Assembly: GCA_964569315.1 (NCBI GenBank)
Contig: CAZMUZ010000048.1
Span: forward strand, 1-26,253
Source: CADEFF01 sp964569315
GTDB lineage: Bacteria > Pseudomonadota > Alphaproteobacteria > Dongiales > Dongiaceae
Direction: 5' to 3'
DNA length: 26,253 nt
In this document: piece after piece, positions 16,241 through 22,286 of the stretch
Numbering within the stretch: position 1 is the first letter of the stretch
How the letters are laid out: each line of letters opens with the position of its first letter
Position numbers and translations under genes: made by a program
The notes under the pieces: model-generated
Told to the model about the DNA's origin: nothing
Database searches by the model: none
Seen by the model: only the letters and a program-made list of their open reading frames with translations

Positions 16241-16995
16241 AGACCCGCATCATTCCCTGCCTCGACGTCGCGAACGGGCGCGTGGTGAAGGGCGTCAATT
16301 TCGTCGATCTCGTCGATGCGGGCGACCCCGTCGAGCAGGCCCGCACCTACGACCGCGCCGGCGCGGACGAGCTCTGCTTCCTCGATATCGGGGCGAGCCA
16401 CGAGAATCGCGGCATCATGCTCGACGTCGTGGCGCGCACCGCGGCCGAATGCTTCATGCCGCTCACCGTGGGCGGCGGGGTGCGGGCGGTCGAGGACGTG
16501 CGGAAGCTGCTGCTGGCCGGCGCCGACAAGGTCTCGATCAACACCGCCGCCATCGAGAGCCCGGGCCTCGTCGCCGAGGCGGCGCGGAAGTTCGGCAGCC
16601 AGTGCATCACCGTCGCGATCGACGCGAAGCGGGAGGCGGACGGGCGCTGGCGGGTCTTCACCCATGGCGGCCGCCGGCCGACGGCGCTCGACGCGATCGG
16701 CTGGGCGGCGCAGGTGACGGCGCTCGGCGCCGGCGAGATCCTGCTGACCTCGATGGATCGCGACGGCACCAGGGAAGGCTACGACCTCGCGCTGCTGCGC
16801 GCCGTGGCCGATGCGGTGCCGGTCCCGGTCATCGCCTCGGGCGGGGTCGGCACGCTCGAGCATCTGGCGGCGGGCGTGCGGCAGGGCCATGCGAGCGCCC
16901 TCCTCGCCGCCTCGATCTTCCATTTCGGCCGGTTCAGCATCGCCGAGGCCAAGGCGCATCTGACGGCCCAGGGCATCGCCGTCCGGCCGATCTGA
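16234..16995 (+). CDS. hisF: Imidazole glycerol phosphate synthase cyclase subunit
   Basis: The 253-residue product is the barrel subunit that joins PRFAR with ammonia from HisH, giving imidazole glycerol phosphate and AICAR. The catalytic aspartates are in IIPCLDVANGRVVKGVNF (D11) and VAIDAKRE (near D130). LTVGGGVRAVEDVRKLLLAGADKVSIN and IASGGVGTLEHL are the phosphate-binding loops. It begins inside the end of hisA. A 112-base gap with two palindromes separates it from hisE. Confidence 0.97.
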   Translation: MLKTRIIPCLDVANGRVVKGVNFVDLVDAGDPVEQARTYDRAGADELCFLDIGASHENRGIMLDVVARTAAECFMPLTVGGGVRAVEDVRKLLLAGADKVSINTAAIESPGLVAEAARKFGSQCITVAIDAKREADGRWRVFTHGGRRPTALDAIGWAAQVTALGAGEILLTSMDRDGTREGYDLALLRAVADAVPVPVIASGGVGTLEHLAAGVRQGHASALLAASIFHFGRFSIAEAKAHLTAQGIAVRPI

Positions 16996-17020
16996 GCTGC
17001 GATGTTCCGGAGCGTCGGGC

Positions 17021-17072
17021 CCGCTATCGATAGCGGTGATTCGCTGACAGCACCTACAACATGCTGTAGGGT
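17021..17072. promoter_or_regulatory. Two palindromes and candidate promoter before hisE
   Basis: The hisF-hisE gap holds a perfect 16-bp palindrome CCGCTATCGATAGCGG (17021-17036) and, 16 bases on, CCTACAACATGCTGTAGG (17053-17070), with 6-bp arms around an almost symmetric CATG centre. A promoter candidate, CTGACA (17044-17049), 17 bases, TAGGGT (17067-17072), overlaps the second one. Together they suggest separate, regulated transcription of hisE. Confidence 0.4.
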
Positions 17073-17107
17073 GGCCCGAATCCTGGCCCGGAACCGGGGG
17101 TAAAGCC

Positions 17108-17452
17108 ATGGGCAGCAATTCCGGTCAGAAGGACGGCACCGTCCTCGACCGGCTCTACAAGGTCATCGAGAGCCGCCGGGGCGCCGATCCGGCGACCTCC
17201 AACACGGCGCGGCTCTTCGCCAAGGGCACCGACAAGATCGCGCAGAAGCTGGGCGAGGAGGCGGTCGAGGCGGTGATCGAAGGGGTGCGCGGGCGCAAGA
17301 AGGATCTGGCGCTCGAATCCGCCGATCTCCTCTATCACCTGCTGGTGCTCTGGGCCGATCGCGGGGTGAAGCCCGCCGAGGTCTGGCAGGCGCTCTCCGA
17401 TCGCGAGGGCATTTCCGGCGTCGACGAAAAGAAGCGGCGCAAGCCGGATTAG
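17108..17452 (+). CDS. hisE: Phosphoribosyl-ATP diphosphatase
   Basis: The 114-residue product hydrolyses phosphoribosyl-ATP to phosphoribosyl-AMP, the second step of histidine synthesis. It has the all-alpha MazG-like metal-binding motifs: LGEEAVEAVIEG and LALESADLLYHLLVLW. The N terminus VLDRLYKVIESRRGADPATSNTA(R) segment is typical, as is SYTAKLF-like NTARLFAKG. It has its own upstream gap with palindromes and a candidate promoter, unlike the coupled genes before it. The HIT gene follows after 116 bases. Confidence 0.95.
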   Translation: MGSNSGQKDGTVLDRLYKVIESRRGADPATSNTARLFAKGTDKIAQKLGEEAVEAVIEGVRGRKKDLALESADLLYHLLVLWADRGVKPAEVWQALSDREGISGVDEKKRRKPD

Positions 17453-17568
17453 GTCCGATCGGGTGGGGCGCGGCGCCGGCTTCGCCCCGTCGCGCTTCAA
17501 GCCCGCCGCCCGTCCGCTCTATGATGCATGCCTCATGGCGAGCAACCTTGGAACCGGTGGATCGACCG

Positions 17569-17931
17569 ATGGCCTATGACCGCAACAACATCTTCGCGCG
17601 CATCCTGCGCGGCGAGATCCCCGCGAAGCGGATCTACGAGGACAGCTACGCGCTCGCCTTTCACGACATCAATCCGCAGGCGAAGATCCATGCGCTGGTG
17701 ATCCCCAAGGGCGCCTATGTGTCGATGGCGGATTTCGCCGCCAACGCCTCGGAGGCCGAGATCGCCGGGCTCGTCCGGGCCGTCGGCAAGGTCGCGACCA
17801 TGCTCGGCCTCGAGGATTCCGGCTATCGCATCCTCGCGAACCATGGCCCGGACTCACATCAGGAAGTGCCGCATCTGCATATCCATATCTTCGGCGGCCA
17901 GAAGCTCGGCCGGATGATCCAGCCCGCCTGA
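17569..17931 (+). CDS. HIT-family nucleotide hydrolase
   Basis: The 120-residue product is a histidine-triad (HIT) protein of the HINT branch. The catalytic triad HLHIHIFGG is near residues 102-110, and NIFARILRGEIPAKRIYED and AFHDINPQAKIHALVIPK are the usual N-terminal half. HINT enzymes hydrolyse adenosine phosphoramidates and acyl-adenylates. The start at 17569 matches the normal family N terminus; an ATG at 17521 would add 16 residues without support. A HIT gene following hisE is a frequent alphaproteobacterial arrangement. Confidence 0.93.
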   Translation: MAYDRNNIFARILRGEIPAKRIYEDSYALAFHDINPQAKIHALVIPKGAYVSMADFAANASEAEIAGLVRAVGKVATMLGLEDSGYRILANHGPDSHQEVPHLHIHIFGGQKLGRMIQPA

Positions 17932-18187
17932 CGGCCGCTGCGGGGCTGGGCCCGGGCGCGGGGGCCGCCGGGAACAGATCGCCGGATCGCCGCCTTTATC
18001 TCGGGGCGACCTGGATAAGGCACCGGGGGCCATGGCCGAACGCGCCGCGCCCGCGCTCCCGCGGCCGACCGACGAACCCGCGCGCCGCGGGATTCCGGCA
18101 GGCCGGAAATGGCGACGCGCCGAGGCGCCGCCCGGCACGGGCCATGGCCCAACGCGGTACGGACCGCCGCAAGCGAGGGTGAGGAGC

Positions 18188-18514
18188 ATGGACATCACGG
18201 CCTGCATCGAAGCCTGTTCCGCCTGCCACCGCGTCTGCCTCGCCGCGGTCGGGGAATGTCTCAAGCTCGGCGGCGAGCATGCCGACGCCGCGCATCTGCG
18301 GCTCCTCGTGGATTGCGCCGAGATCTGCGAGACCGGCGCCAATTTCATGCTGCGCCGGTCCGACCATCATGCCGTCATCTGCGCGGCCTGCGCCGAGATC
18401 TGCGAGCGATGCGCCGAAAGCTGCGCCGCGCTCGACAGCGAGGCCATGCGACACTGCGCCGAAGTCTGCCTTACCTGCGCGGCGAGCTGCCGCGAAATGG
18501 CCGTTGCTGCCTGA
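18188..18514 (+). CDS. Cysteine-rich four-helix-bundle copper-binding protein (Csp3-like)
   Basis: The 108-residue product has 16 cysteines, mostly in CxxxCxxC and CxxCxxxC spacings (C6, 10, 13, 17, 24, 43, 47, 65, 68, 72, 75, 79, 90, 94, 97, 101). This is the pattern of the DUF326 four-helix-bundle copper storage family, in which thiols line the core and bind many Cu(I) ions. There is no signal peptide, pointing to the cytosolic Csp3 branch rather than exported Csp1. GAGGAG lies directly before the ATG. No copper exporter or CueR/CsoR gene is nearby in the window. Confidence 0.85.
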   Translation: MDITACIEACSACHRVCLAAVGECLKLGGEHADAAHLRLLVDCAEICETGANFMLRRSDHHAVICAACAEICERCAESCAALDSEAMRHCAEVCLTCAASCREMAVAA

Positions 18515-18670
18515 TTCCTTTCCCGCAGCGCCCGATCCTTGTCAGATTCATAATCTATTGATTTCCCCGGCTTTTTCCGCCGAGATGGCTGGTCTTCCGA
18601 GATTCCCTTAGGGCTTTTGGCCGGGTCCGGCCATAGTGTCTCCTTCACCAGCAACGGAGGCAGGCGCGCT

Positions 18671-18847
18671 ATGACCGAGCGGCGGGCGGAATTGGCCGAG
18701 TTGATCGAAGAGGATGCGCCGACGATGCTTCATGCGAAGCGGCGGCCCTGCCTCATGTGCGGCACCGCCTTCGATAGCGCCTGGTCCGGCGAACGCGTCT
18801 GCCCGCGCTGCAAGGGCAAACCGGTCTGGCGCGAAGGCACGCACTGA
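18671..18847 (+). CDS. Small zinc-ribbon-like protein
   Basis: The 58-residue product has an acidic, helical N terminus and two cysteine pairs, C27/C30 (CLMC) and C44/C47 (CPRC), spaced as in a zinc ribbon. GGAGG lies 10 bases before the ATG. I do not recognise a named family. It could be a small nucleic-acid-binding or regulatory protein. It stands upstream of two more very small genes on the same strand. Confidence 0.6.
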   Translation: MTERRAELAELIEEDAPTMLHAKRRPCLMCGTAFDSAWSGERVCPRCKGKPVWREGTH

Positions 18848-18905
18848 GCCCGGCGCCCCCCCCGATCGCGGTCGGGCACTACTCTCTCCATTTCAAGGAC
18901 GCGGC

Positions 18906-19079
18906 ATGAAGCGACGGCCGAATTATGCGCAGGAGCGCGCCGAACAGAAGCGCCGGAAGCAGGCGAAGCGCGACGAGCGGGTCCAGGCGAAGGCCGAGCG
19001 CTCGCAGAAGGCGCGCCTCGACGAGACCGGCACGGGCGCGCCCGCGAACGGTCTCGCGGACGATACGGAGCCGTCATGA
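18906..19079 (+). CDS. Small highly charged basic protein, unknown function
   Basis: The 57-residue product is lysine/arginine-rich over residues 2-37 (MKRRPNYAQERAEQKRRKQ and onwards) and would form one long charged helix, then has a short polar tail. AAGGACG lies before the ATG. It ends in an ATGA overlap with the next small gene, which supports both being translated. No family is assigned; possible roles such as RNA or ribosome binding are only a guess from the charge. Confidence 0.55.
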   Translation: MKRRPNYAQERAEQKRRKQAKRDERVQAKAERSQKARLDETGTGAPANGLADDTEPS

Positions 19080-19291
19080 CGCCGCCCGCCGAGCTCGCGC
19101 CGGACCTGGCGGCCCTGGCGAAGCTCGCCAAGGCGCTGGCCTTCATCCGCGGCGCCGAGGATCCCGTGACGGTCGCGCTCGGCAAGGCGGCCGAAAGCGG
19201 TCAGCCCGAGGATGTGAAGAAAGCGCGCGCGCTCTTCGCCAAGATGAAGCCGGGCGATCGCGCCGCGGCACTTGCCATGATCGCGGACTAG
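19076..19291 (+). CDS. Small helical protein, unknown function
   Basis: The 71-residue product is alanine/lysine-rich and predicted almost all helical, with the segment LAKALAFIRGAEDPVTVALGKAAE and a second helix pair PEDVKKARALFAKMKPGDRAAALAMI. It starts in an ATGA overlap with the basic 57-residue gene. Not recognised as a named family. The overlap and the codon pattern favour a real gene. Confidence 0.55.
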   Translation: MTPPAELAPDLAALAKLAKALAFIRGAEDPVTVALGKAAESGQPEDVKKARALFAKMKPGDRAAALAMIAD

Positions 19292-19328
19292 CGGGCCCGG
19301 CAGCGCAGGCCGCGGGGGCGGTCCCGCC

Positions 19329-19745
19329 TCAGGCGGCTGCCTGCTCCAGGCCGATCACGGTGCTGCCCTTCGCCTCGAGCTCGGCGCCGCGCTTCTCGCG
19401 CAGCGCCTGCGCCGCCGCCTCGCTCAAGGTCCAGCCGATCAGCGTCATCTCGAAGCCGGACATCTTGTGGCCCATCATCCAGGCGACGAGCCGGTTATGC
19501 TGGGGCGCGTCCTTCATGCTCGGGCGCTTGCCGGGGAGCTTCTCGAGCTCGGGAAGGGCGCGGCCCTTCCAGACATAGAGGAAGACCTCGCCGCTCGGCC
19601 GGTGCCGGATCTCGCCGACCGACATCTCGCCCCAGGTGCCGGCGGCCTGGCGTGCGGCTTCGTCATTGAGGCGGAGGGCCCGCAGGCGTTCGATCTTGTC
19701 GCGCATCGTATTCTGGGGATTGGCCAATTTCTCTTTGCGCGCCAT
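19329..19745 (-). CDS. Conserved-looking hypothetical protein
   Basis: The 138-residue product is not recognised. An N-terminal helical region (MRDKIERLRALRLNDEAARQA) is followed by a beta-rich part with HRPSGEVFLYVWKGRALPELEKL and a C-terminal helix LREKRGAELEAKG. The start at 19745 is chosen because AAGGAGG lies 8 bases upstream, an excellent ribosome-binding site; the longer frame to 19877 lacks support. It is convergent with the small gene ending at 19291 and lies downstream of the cold shock gene on the same strand. Confidence 0.65.
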   Translation of the reverse strand: MARKEKLANPQNTMRDKIERLRALRLNDEAARQAAGTWGEMSVGEIRHRPSGEVFLYVWKGRALPELEKLPGKRPSMKDAPQHNRLVAWMMGHKMSGFEMTLIGWTLSEAAAQALREKRGAELEAKGSTVIGLEQAAA

Positions 19746-19898
19746 GACGAACGCCTCCTTCGATGGGGTAACCCTCTTGCTCTCCCGCCAGCCCTTGCGG
19801 TGGACGAAAACAAATCCGGCAGGACCATAGCCGTCTTGCCGGTGGGAAGGAAGCGGTGGGCCGGAGCCCGGCCGCACCGCGAAACAGCGCGCCTGAAA

Positions 19899-20102
19899 TC
19901 AGGCCGGCTGCAGGTTCGTAGCCGCCGTCTTGCCCCGTTCGGAGGTGATGTCGAACGAGACCTTCTGGCCTTCCTGGAGCGACGACATGCCGGACCGTTC
20001 GACCGCCGTGATGTGCACGAACACATCCTTCGATCCGTCATCCGGCTGGATGAACCCGTATCCCTTCGTCGTATTGAAAAACTTCACTTTGCCGACCGGC
20101 AT
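19899..20102 (-). CDS. Cold shock protein (CspA family)
   Basis: The 67-residue product is a single cold shock domain that binds single-stranded RNA and DNA and melts RNA structure. RNP1 is KGYGFIQP (about residues 13-20) and RNP2 is VFVHI (about 28-32), with the starting GKVKFFN typical. GAGGAATG lies before the ATG at 20102. Which copy it is within the genome, and whether it is cold induced, cannot be seen. Its upstream region (20103-20375) has no other gene and no clear promoter match. Confidence 0.93.
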   Translation of the reverse strand: MPVGKVKFFNTTKGYGFIQPDDGSKDVFVHITAVERSGMSSLQEGQKVSFDITSERGKTAATNLQPA

Positions 20103-20375
20103 GAGACATTCCTCGAGTTGGACAATAGGCCCGTATCTGCCTGCAATGGTAGAACCCTGGGCGCGTCGGCGAGGTTCCCCCGGCAGGGCTTGGCGATGAC
20201 GACTGCCTTGGGCTCCGGAGGCAGAAGGCGACGGAAGCGAGTTCGCCTCGCTAAGTGCGCCGAAAGCCCCTCCCAAGGCAATATCTATTCGACCCGGATG
20301 GTCCGGTCCCGGACCGAGGGCAGCGGCCCCGGGCGCTTCCGGTCGCGAACCCCGAACGCCGCCGGCGCCCCGAAT

Positions 20376-21014
20376 TCACCCGCCCGCCGCGCGCCGATAG
20401 CTCAGCGCCTCGGCGATATGCGGCCGGCGCAGGGCTTCGCTGCCGTCGAGATCGGCGAGGGTGCGCGCCACGCGAAGCAGCCGCGTATAGCCGCGCGCCG
20501 AAAGCTTGAAGCGCTCCACCCCCTGGGCCAGCAGCCGCGCGCCCTCGGCGTCGGGCTCGGCCACCGCCGCCAGCAGCTCGCCGTCGATCTGCGCATTGGC
20601 GAGCGCCGCCGGCGCGCTGCGGGCTGTGCTGCTCCCGACGCCGCCTGCGAGCCGCCGGCGCGAGCGCTCGGCCTGGCGGGCGCGGGCCGCGGCGACCCGG
20701 GCGGCCACTGCGGCGCTCGTCTCGCGCGCCGGCGGCAAGGCGAGATCGGCCGCGGAGACGGCCGGCACCTCGATATGGAGGTCGATGCGGTCGAGCAGCG
20801 GGCCCGAAAGCCGCGCCTGATAATCGAGCCCGCAGCGAGGGGCCCGCGCGCAGCCCTGGCCCGGATCGCCGAGATGGCCACAGCGGCAGGGATTCATCGC
20901 CGCCACGAGCTGGAACCGCGCGGGATAGGTCACATGCGCATTGGCGCGCGCCACCGTCACCCGGCCCGTCTCCAGCGGCTGGCGCAGCGCCTCCAGCGCA
21001 TGGCGCTGGAACTC
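20376..21014 (-). pseudogene. comM: comM (yifB) 3' fragment, separated by transposon
   Basis: This frame gives the last 212 codons of a YifB/ComM Mg-chelatase-like AAA+ ATPase. It begins at EFQRHALEALRQPLETG, contains the cysteine-rich NPCRCGHLGDPGQGC and the LLDRIDLHIEVPAV segment with the sensor arginine, and ends with the C-terminal domain (LSARGYTRLLRVARTLADLDG). The other part of the same gene lies at 25284-26249. Joining the parts after removing the element and one 8-bp duplication gives a 513-residue protein, normal for the family. The fragment has no own start or ribosome-binding site, so it is probably silent. Confidence 0.93.
21007..21014. repeat. Target site duplication, left copy (TGGAACTC)
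   Basis: The 8-base sequence TGGAACTC directly flanks the left terminal repeat and is repeated exactly at 25297-25304. Eight-base duplications are what IS1595-family transposases make. The copies are identical, pointing to a simple and probably recent insertion. Confidence 0.93.
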
Positions 21015-21035
21015 CGGAATTATGTAGCAGTCTCA
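21015..21035 (+). repeat. Left terminal inverted repeat of transposon
   Basis: The 21 bases beginning CGGAATTATGTAG and ending CAGTCTCA are exactly the reverse complement of 25276-25296. Identity stops immediately inside (ccca versus acta). The right copy contributes the TAG that stops the interrupted comM reading frame. Confidence 0.95.
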
Positions 21036-21235
21036 CCCAGCAGAGACCTACCGGATATTGGGGCTGTAGCCCGCGCAAGCCACAATTACTTGACTCCCCG
21101 GCCCGATTGCGGAATCCTCATCGTGGCGAATATCCATCGCTCCCGTTCGAGCCCTGGGTGTCCCGGAGTGGCCCTGCCACCCCACGGGCGCCATGAGGGC
21201 GCTCAGGGAGGCAGGCCTCAAGCCTGTCGTCTGGG

Positions 21236-21367
21236 ATGGGGTATCCGATGGATACTTTCGCCAACGTGCCGACCAGCGGAAAGACGGTCCCGGTCAGGAC
21301 CTATCTTCGCTGCCGCTACGGGAGATGGGAGACCGTCAGGTCTCACTTCCGGAGGCCGCGCCGGTGA
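21236..21367 (+). CDS. Possible 43-residue basic protein
   Basis: An ATG-initiated frame of 43 codons gives a strongly basic C terminus (VPVRTYLRCRYGRWETVRSHF then RRPRR), with an alternative ATG at 21248. The regular Arg/Tyr/Trp pattern looks more protein-like than random GC-rich frame, but there is no ribosome-binding site and the same bases form several hairpins. Another frame (21193-21378) is also open. I treat this as a possibility only. Confidence 0.25.
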   Translation: MGYPMDTFANVPTSGKTVPVRTYLRCRYGRWETVRSHFRRPRR

Positions 21368-21480
21368 CACGGCGCTAAGCCTCGAAAGCTGACTGGCATA
21401 CCGGCGGGCGGTCTTAGGATCGCCCGCCACCCTGGGGCCTAGCAGGTCGCCGCGTGGGACGCTTCAGCACCGGCCCGGCG

Positions 21481-21508
21481 GTCGGTTCAAGTCCGACTAG
21501 GTCCACCA
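21481..21508 (+). other. tRNA-like T-arm and acceptor 3' end with CCA
   Basis: GTCGG TTCAAGT CCGAC is a perfect 5-bp T-stem with a 7-base T-loop, and GGTTCAAGTCC matches the tRNA B-box consensus. It is followed by the 7-base acceptor strand TAGGTCC, a discriminator A and encoded CCA. Possible 5' partners are GGGCCTA (21435-21441, one G-U pair), GGACCTA (21297-21303, perfect) and GACCTA (21045-21050). With the nearest partner the interior is too short and has no anticodon arm, so this is not a normal tRNA. It may be the end of a tmRNA-like or other tRNA-mimicking RNA, or a tRNA relic. Confidence 0.5.
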
Positions 21509-21509
21509 A

Positions 21510-21549
21510 GAGGCGATCACCCCACCCGGGTGGTCGCCTCTAACCTTTT
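21510..21549 (+). terminator. Intrinsic terminator after the tRNA-like end
   Basis: GAGGCGATCACC (21510-21521) pairs with GGTGGTCGCCTC (21529-21540), with one wobble pair, over a short loop, and TAACCTTTT follows. The hairpin starts two bases after the CCA of the tRNA-like element, the usual position for a terminator of a stable RNA gene. Confidence 0.65.
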
Positions 21550-21600
21550 GTAGCGACTCGGCGAATCGAGAGTCGAGTCGCTTTCCGTCGCACAATGTAT

Positions 21601-21631
21601 AAAAATGGATTTCCATTGTAAATCCATTTTT
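21601..21631. promoter_or_regulatory. Perfect palindrome in front of the small RHH-like gene
   Basis: AAAAATGGATTT (21601-21612) and AAATCCATTTTT (21620-21631) are perfect 12-bp inverted arms around seven bases. A TATAAA box (21598-21603) overlaps the left arm, and the gene's ATG lies two bases after the right arm. No clear -35 is seen. The placement suggests an autoregulatory operator; as RNA it would form a hairpin just before the start codon with no ribosome-binding site. Confidence 0.6.
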
Positions 21632-21633
21632 GT

Positions 21634-21852
21634 ATGCCCCCAGCAGCAGAAACCGAAAGCGACGAAAGCCCGCAGTTCTCGATCACTCTGCCGCTAGAAG
21701 CGATTGAGATGATTGAGAAAGGCCTAAAGCCTTTCGGACTTTATGGAAAGAAGCGAGCGACGATCTGTCGATCCCTGATCTGCGACATGCTCAAAACGTC
21801 CGCAGTCCAGGATCAGATCCAAAAAGGCCGCGATAAGGCGGCCAAGGACTAG
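21634..21852 (+). CDS. Small ribbon-helix-helix-like protein, transposon passenger
   Basis: The 72-residue product has a short acidic N terminus, a strand-like segment QFSITLPLEAIEMIEKGLKPFG and two helices (KKRATICRSLICDML, and a lysine-rich tail), as in small ribbon-helix-helix DNA-binding proteins. The assignment is from pattern only. It follows a perfect palindrome that could be its own operator. Its stop codon shares the bases CTAG with the stop of the convergent gene (21849-22286). Confidence 0.6.
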   Translation: MPPAAETESDESPQFSITLPLEAIEMIEKGLKPFGLYGKKRATICRSLICDMLKTSAVQDQIQKGRDKAAKD

Positions 21853-22286
21853 CGCGCGATCTCCCAAGCGAGCGGGTGTCCCGGTGCCTTGGTCGAGCGG
21901 AGCAGGCCCTTGGCGCGATTGTGTCGCACGCAGGCGATCACGCGCTTTGAGACCGTCCGGACTAGTCCCTTGTCGGCGGGGTTCATCGCGCGACGCTTCA
22001 TTAGCCGTAGCGTGATTTCCATCGACGTGAGCGGCCCCTTGCTTTCGCGGAGGATCGTCAACACGCCCCGGATCATTTCCCCCGGGAGCGCTTGATGGCG
22101 CGGCGGGACCGCTTTTGGCCTCACGGTTTCCAGGTCAATGTCGGGCTTGAAGATTCGGATCGCCGCGTCGAGATGATCCAACTCAATCATCTTCTGCTGA
22201 ACGACTGACGTTAGATGGTCAATCTCGCCGGCCATCTCAGACCGCTTCCGGATGAGCCCGCTTAGAACGTTATCGTTCTCCATCAT
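21849..22286 (-). CDS. Coiled-coil/winged-helix-like partner of the transposase
   Basis: The 145-residue product begins with a helical, probably coiled-coil part (residues 5-45, IRKRSEMAGEIDHLTSVVQQ onwards) and ends with a winged-helix-like part from about residue 70 (EMIRGVLTILRESKGPLTSM, then VSKRVIACVRHNRAKGLL). Its start ATG overlaps the transposase stop (ATGA), so the two are translationally coupled and likely made in fixed ratio. A role as a DNA-binding helper of transposition is inference from this coupling. A longer frame to 22580 only mirrors the transposase gene. Confidence 0.7.
   Translation of the reverse strand: MMENDNVLSGLIRKRSEMAGEIDHLTSVVQQKMIELDHLDAAIRIFKPDIDLETVRPKAVPPRHQALPGEMIRGVLTILRESKGPLTSMEITLRLMKRRAMNPADKGLVRTVSKRVIACVRHNRAKGLLRSTKAPGHPLAWEIAR

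Larger units (their letters stand above)
21036..21633 (+). other. Hairpin-rich mostly non-coding left arm of the transposon
   Basis: About 600 bases without a convincing gene. Successive short stems can be read on the plus strand: GGGCT/AGCCC (21061-21072), GTGGC/GCCAC (21168-21180), GCGCC/GGCGC (21188-21202), CAGGC/GCCTG (21212-21226), GTATCC/GGATAC (21241-21255), GGTCC/GGACC (21286-21301), GAGACC/GGTCTC (21329-21344) and GGCGGGCG/CGCCCGCC (21403-21428). These are followed by a tRNA-like 3' end (21481-21508), an intrinsic terminator (21510-21549) and another stem AGCGACTCG/CGAGTCGCT (21552-21582). This looks like one structured transcript, but a 43-codon frame (21236-21367) inside it could also be a gene. 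Function unknown. Confidence 0.5.

Noticed and set aside
19467..21392. 641-codon plus-strand open frame spanning the transposon border
   Set aside because: It runs opposite the hypothetical, cold shock and comM genes and crosses into the element, so it cannot be an ancestral gene.
21435..21508. A complete tRNA gene using GGGCCTA as the 5' acceptor strand
   Set aside because: Acceptor and T-arm fit, but the 39 bases between them form neither a normal D-arm nor an anticodon arm, so only the tRNA-like 3' end is reported.
21043..21508. A standard tmRNA (ssrA)
   Set aside because: The conserved GGATTCGACGGG-type 5' sequence and a tag frame ending in LAA are missing, and the CCA end is not followed by a second half as in permuted alphaproteobacterial genes.
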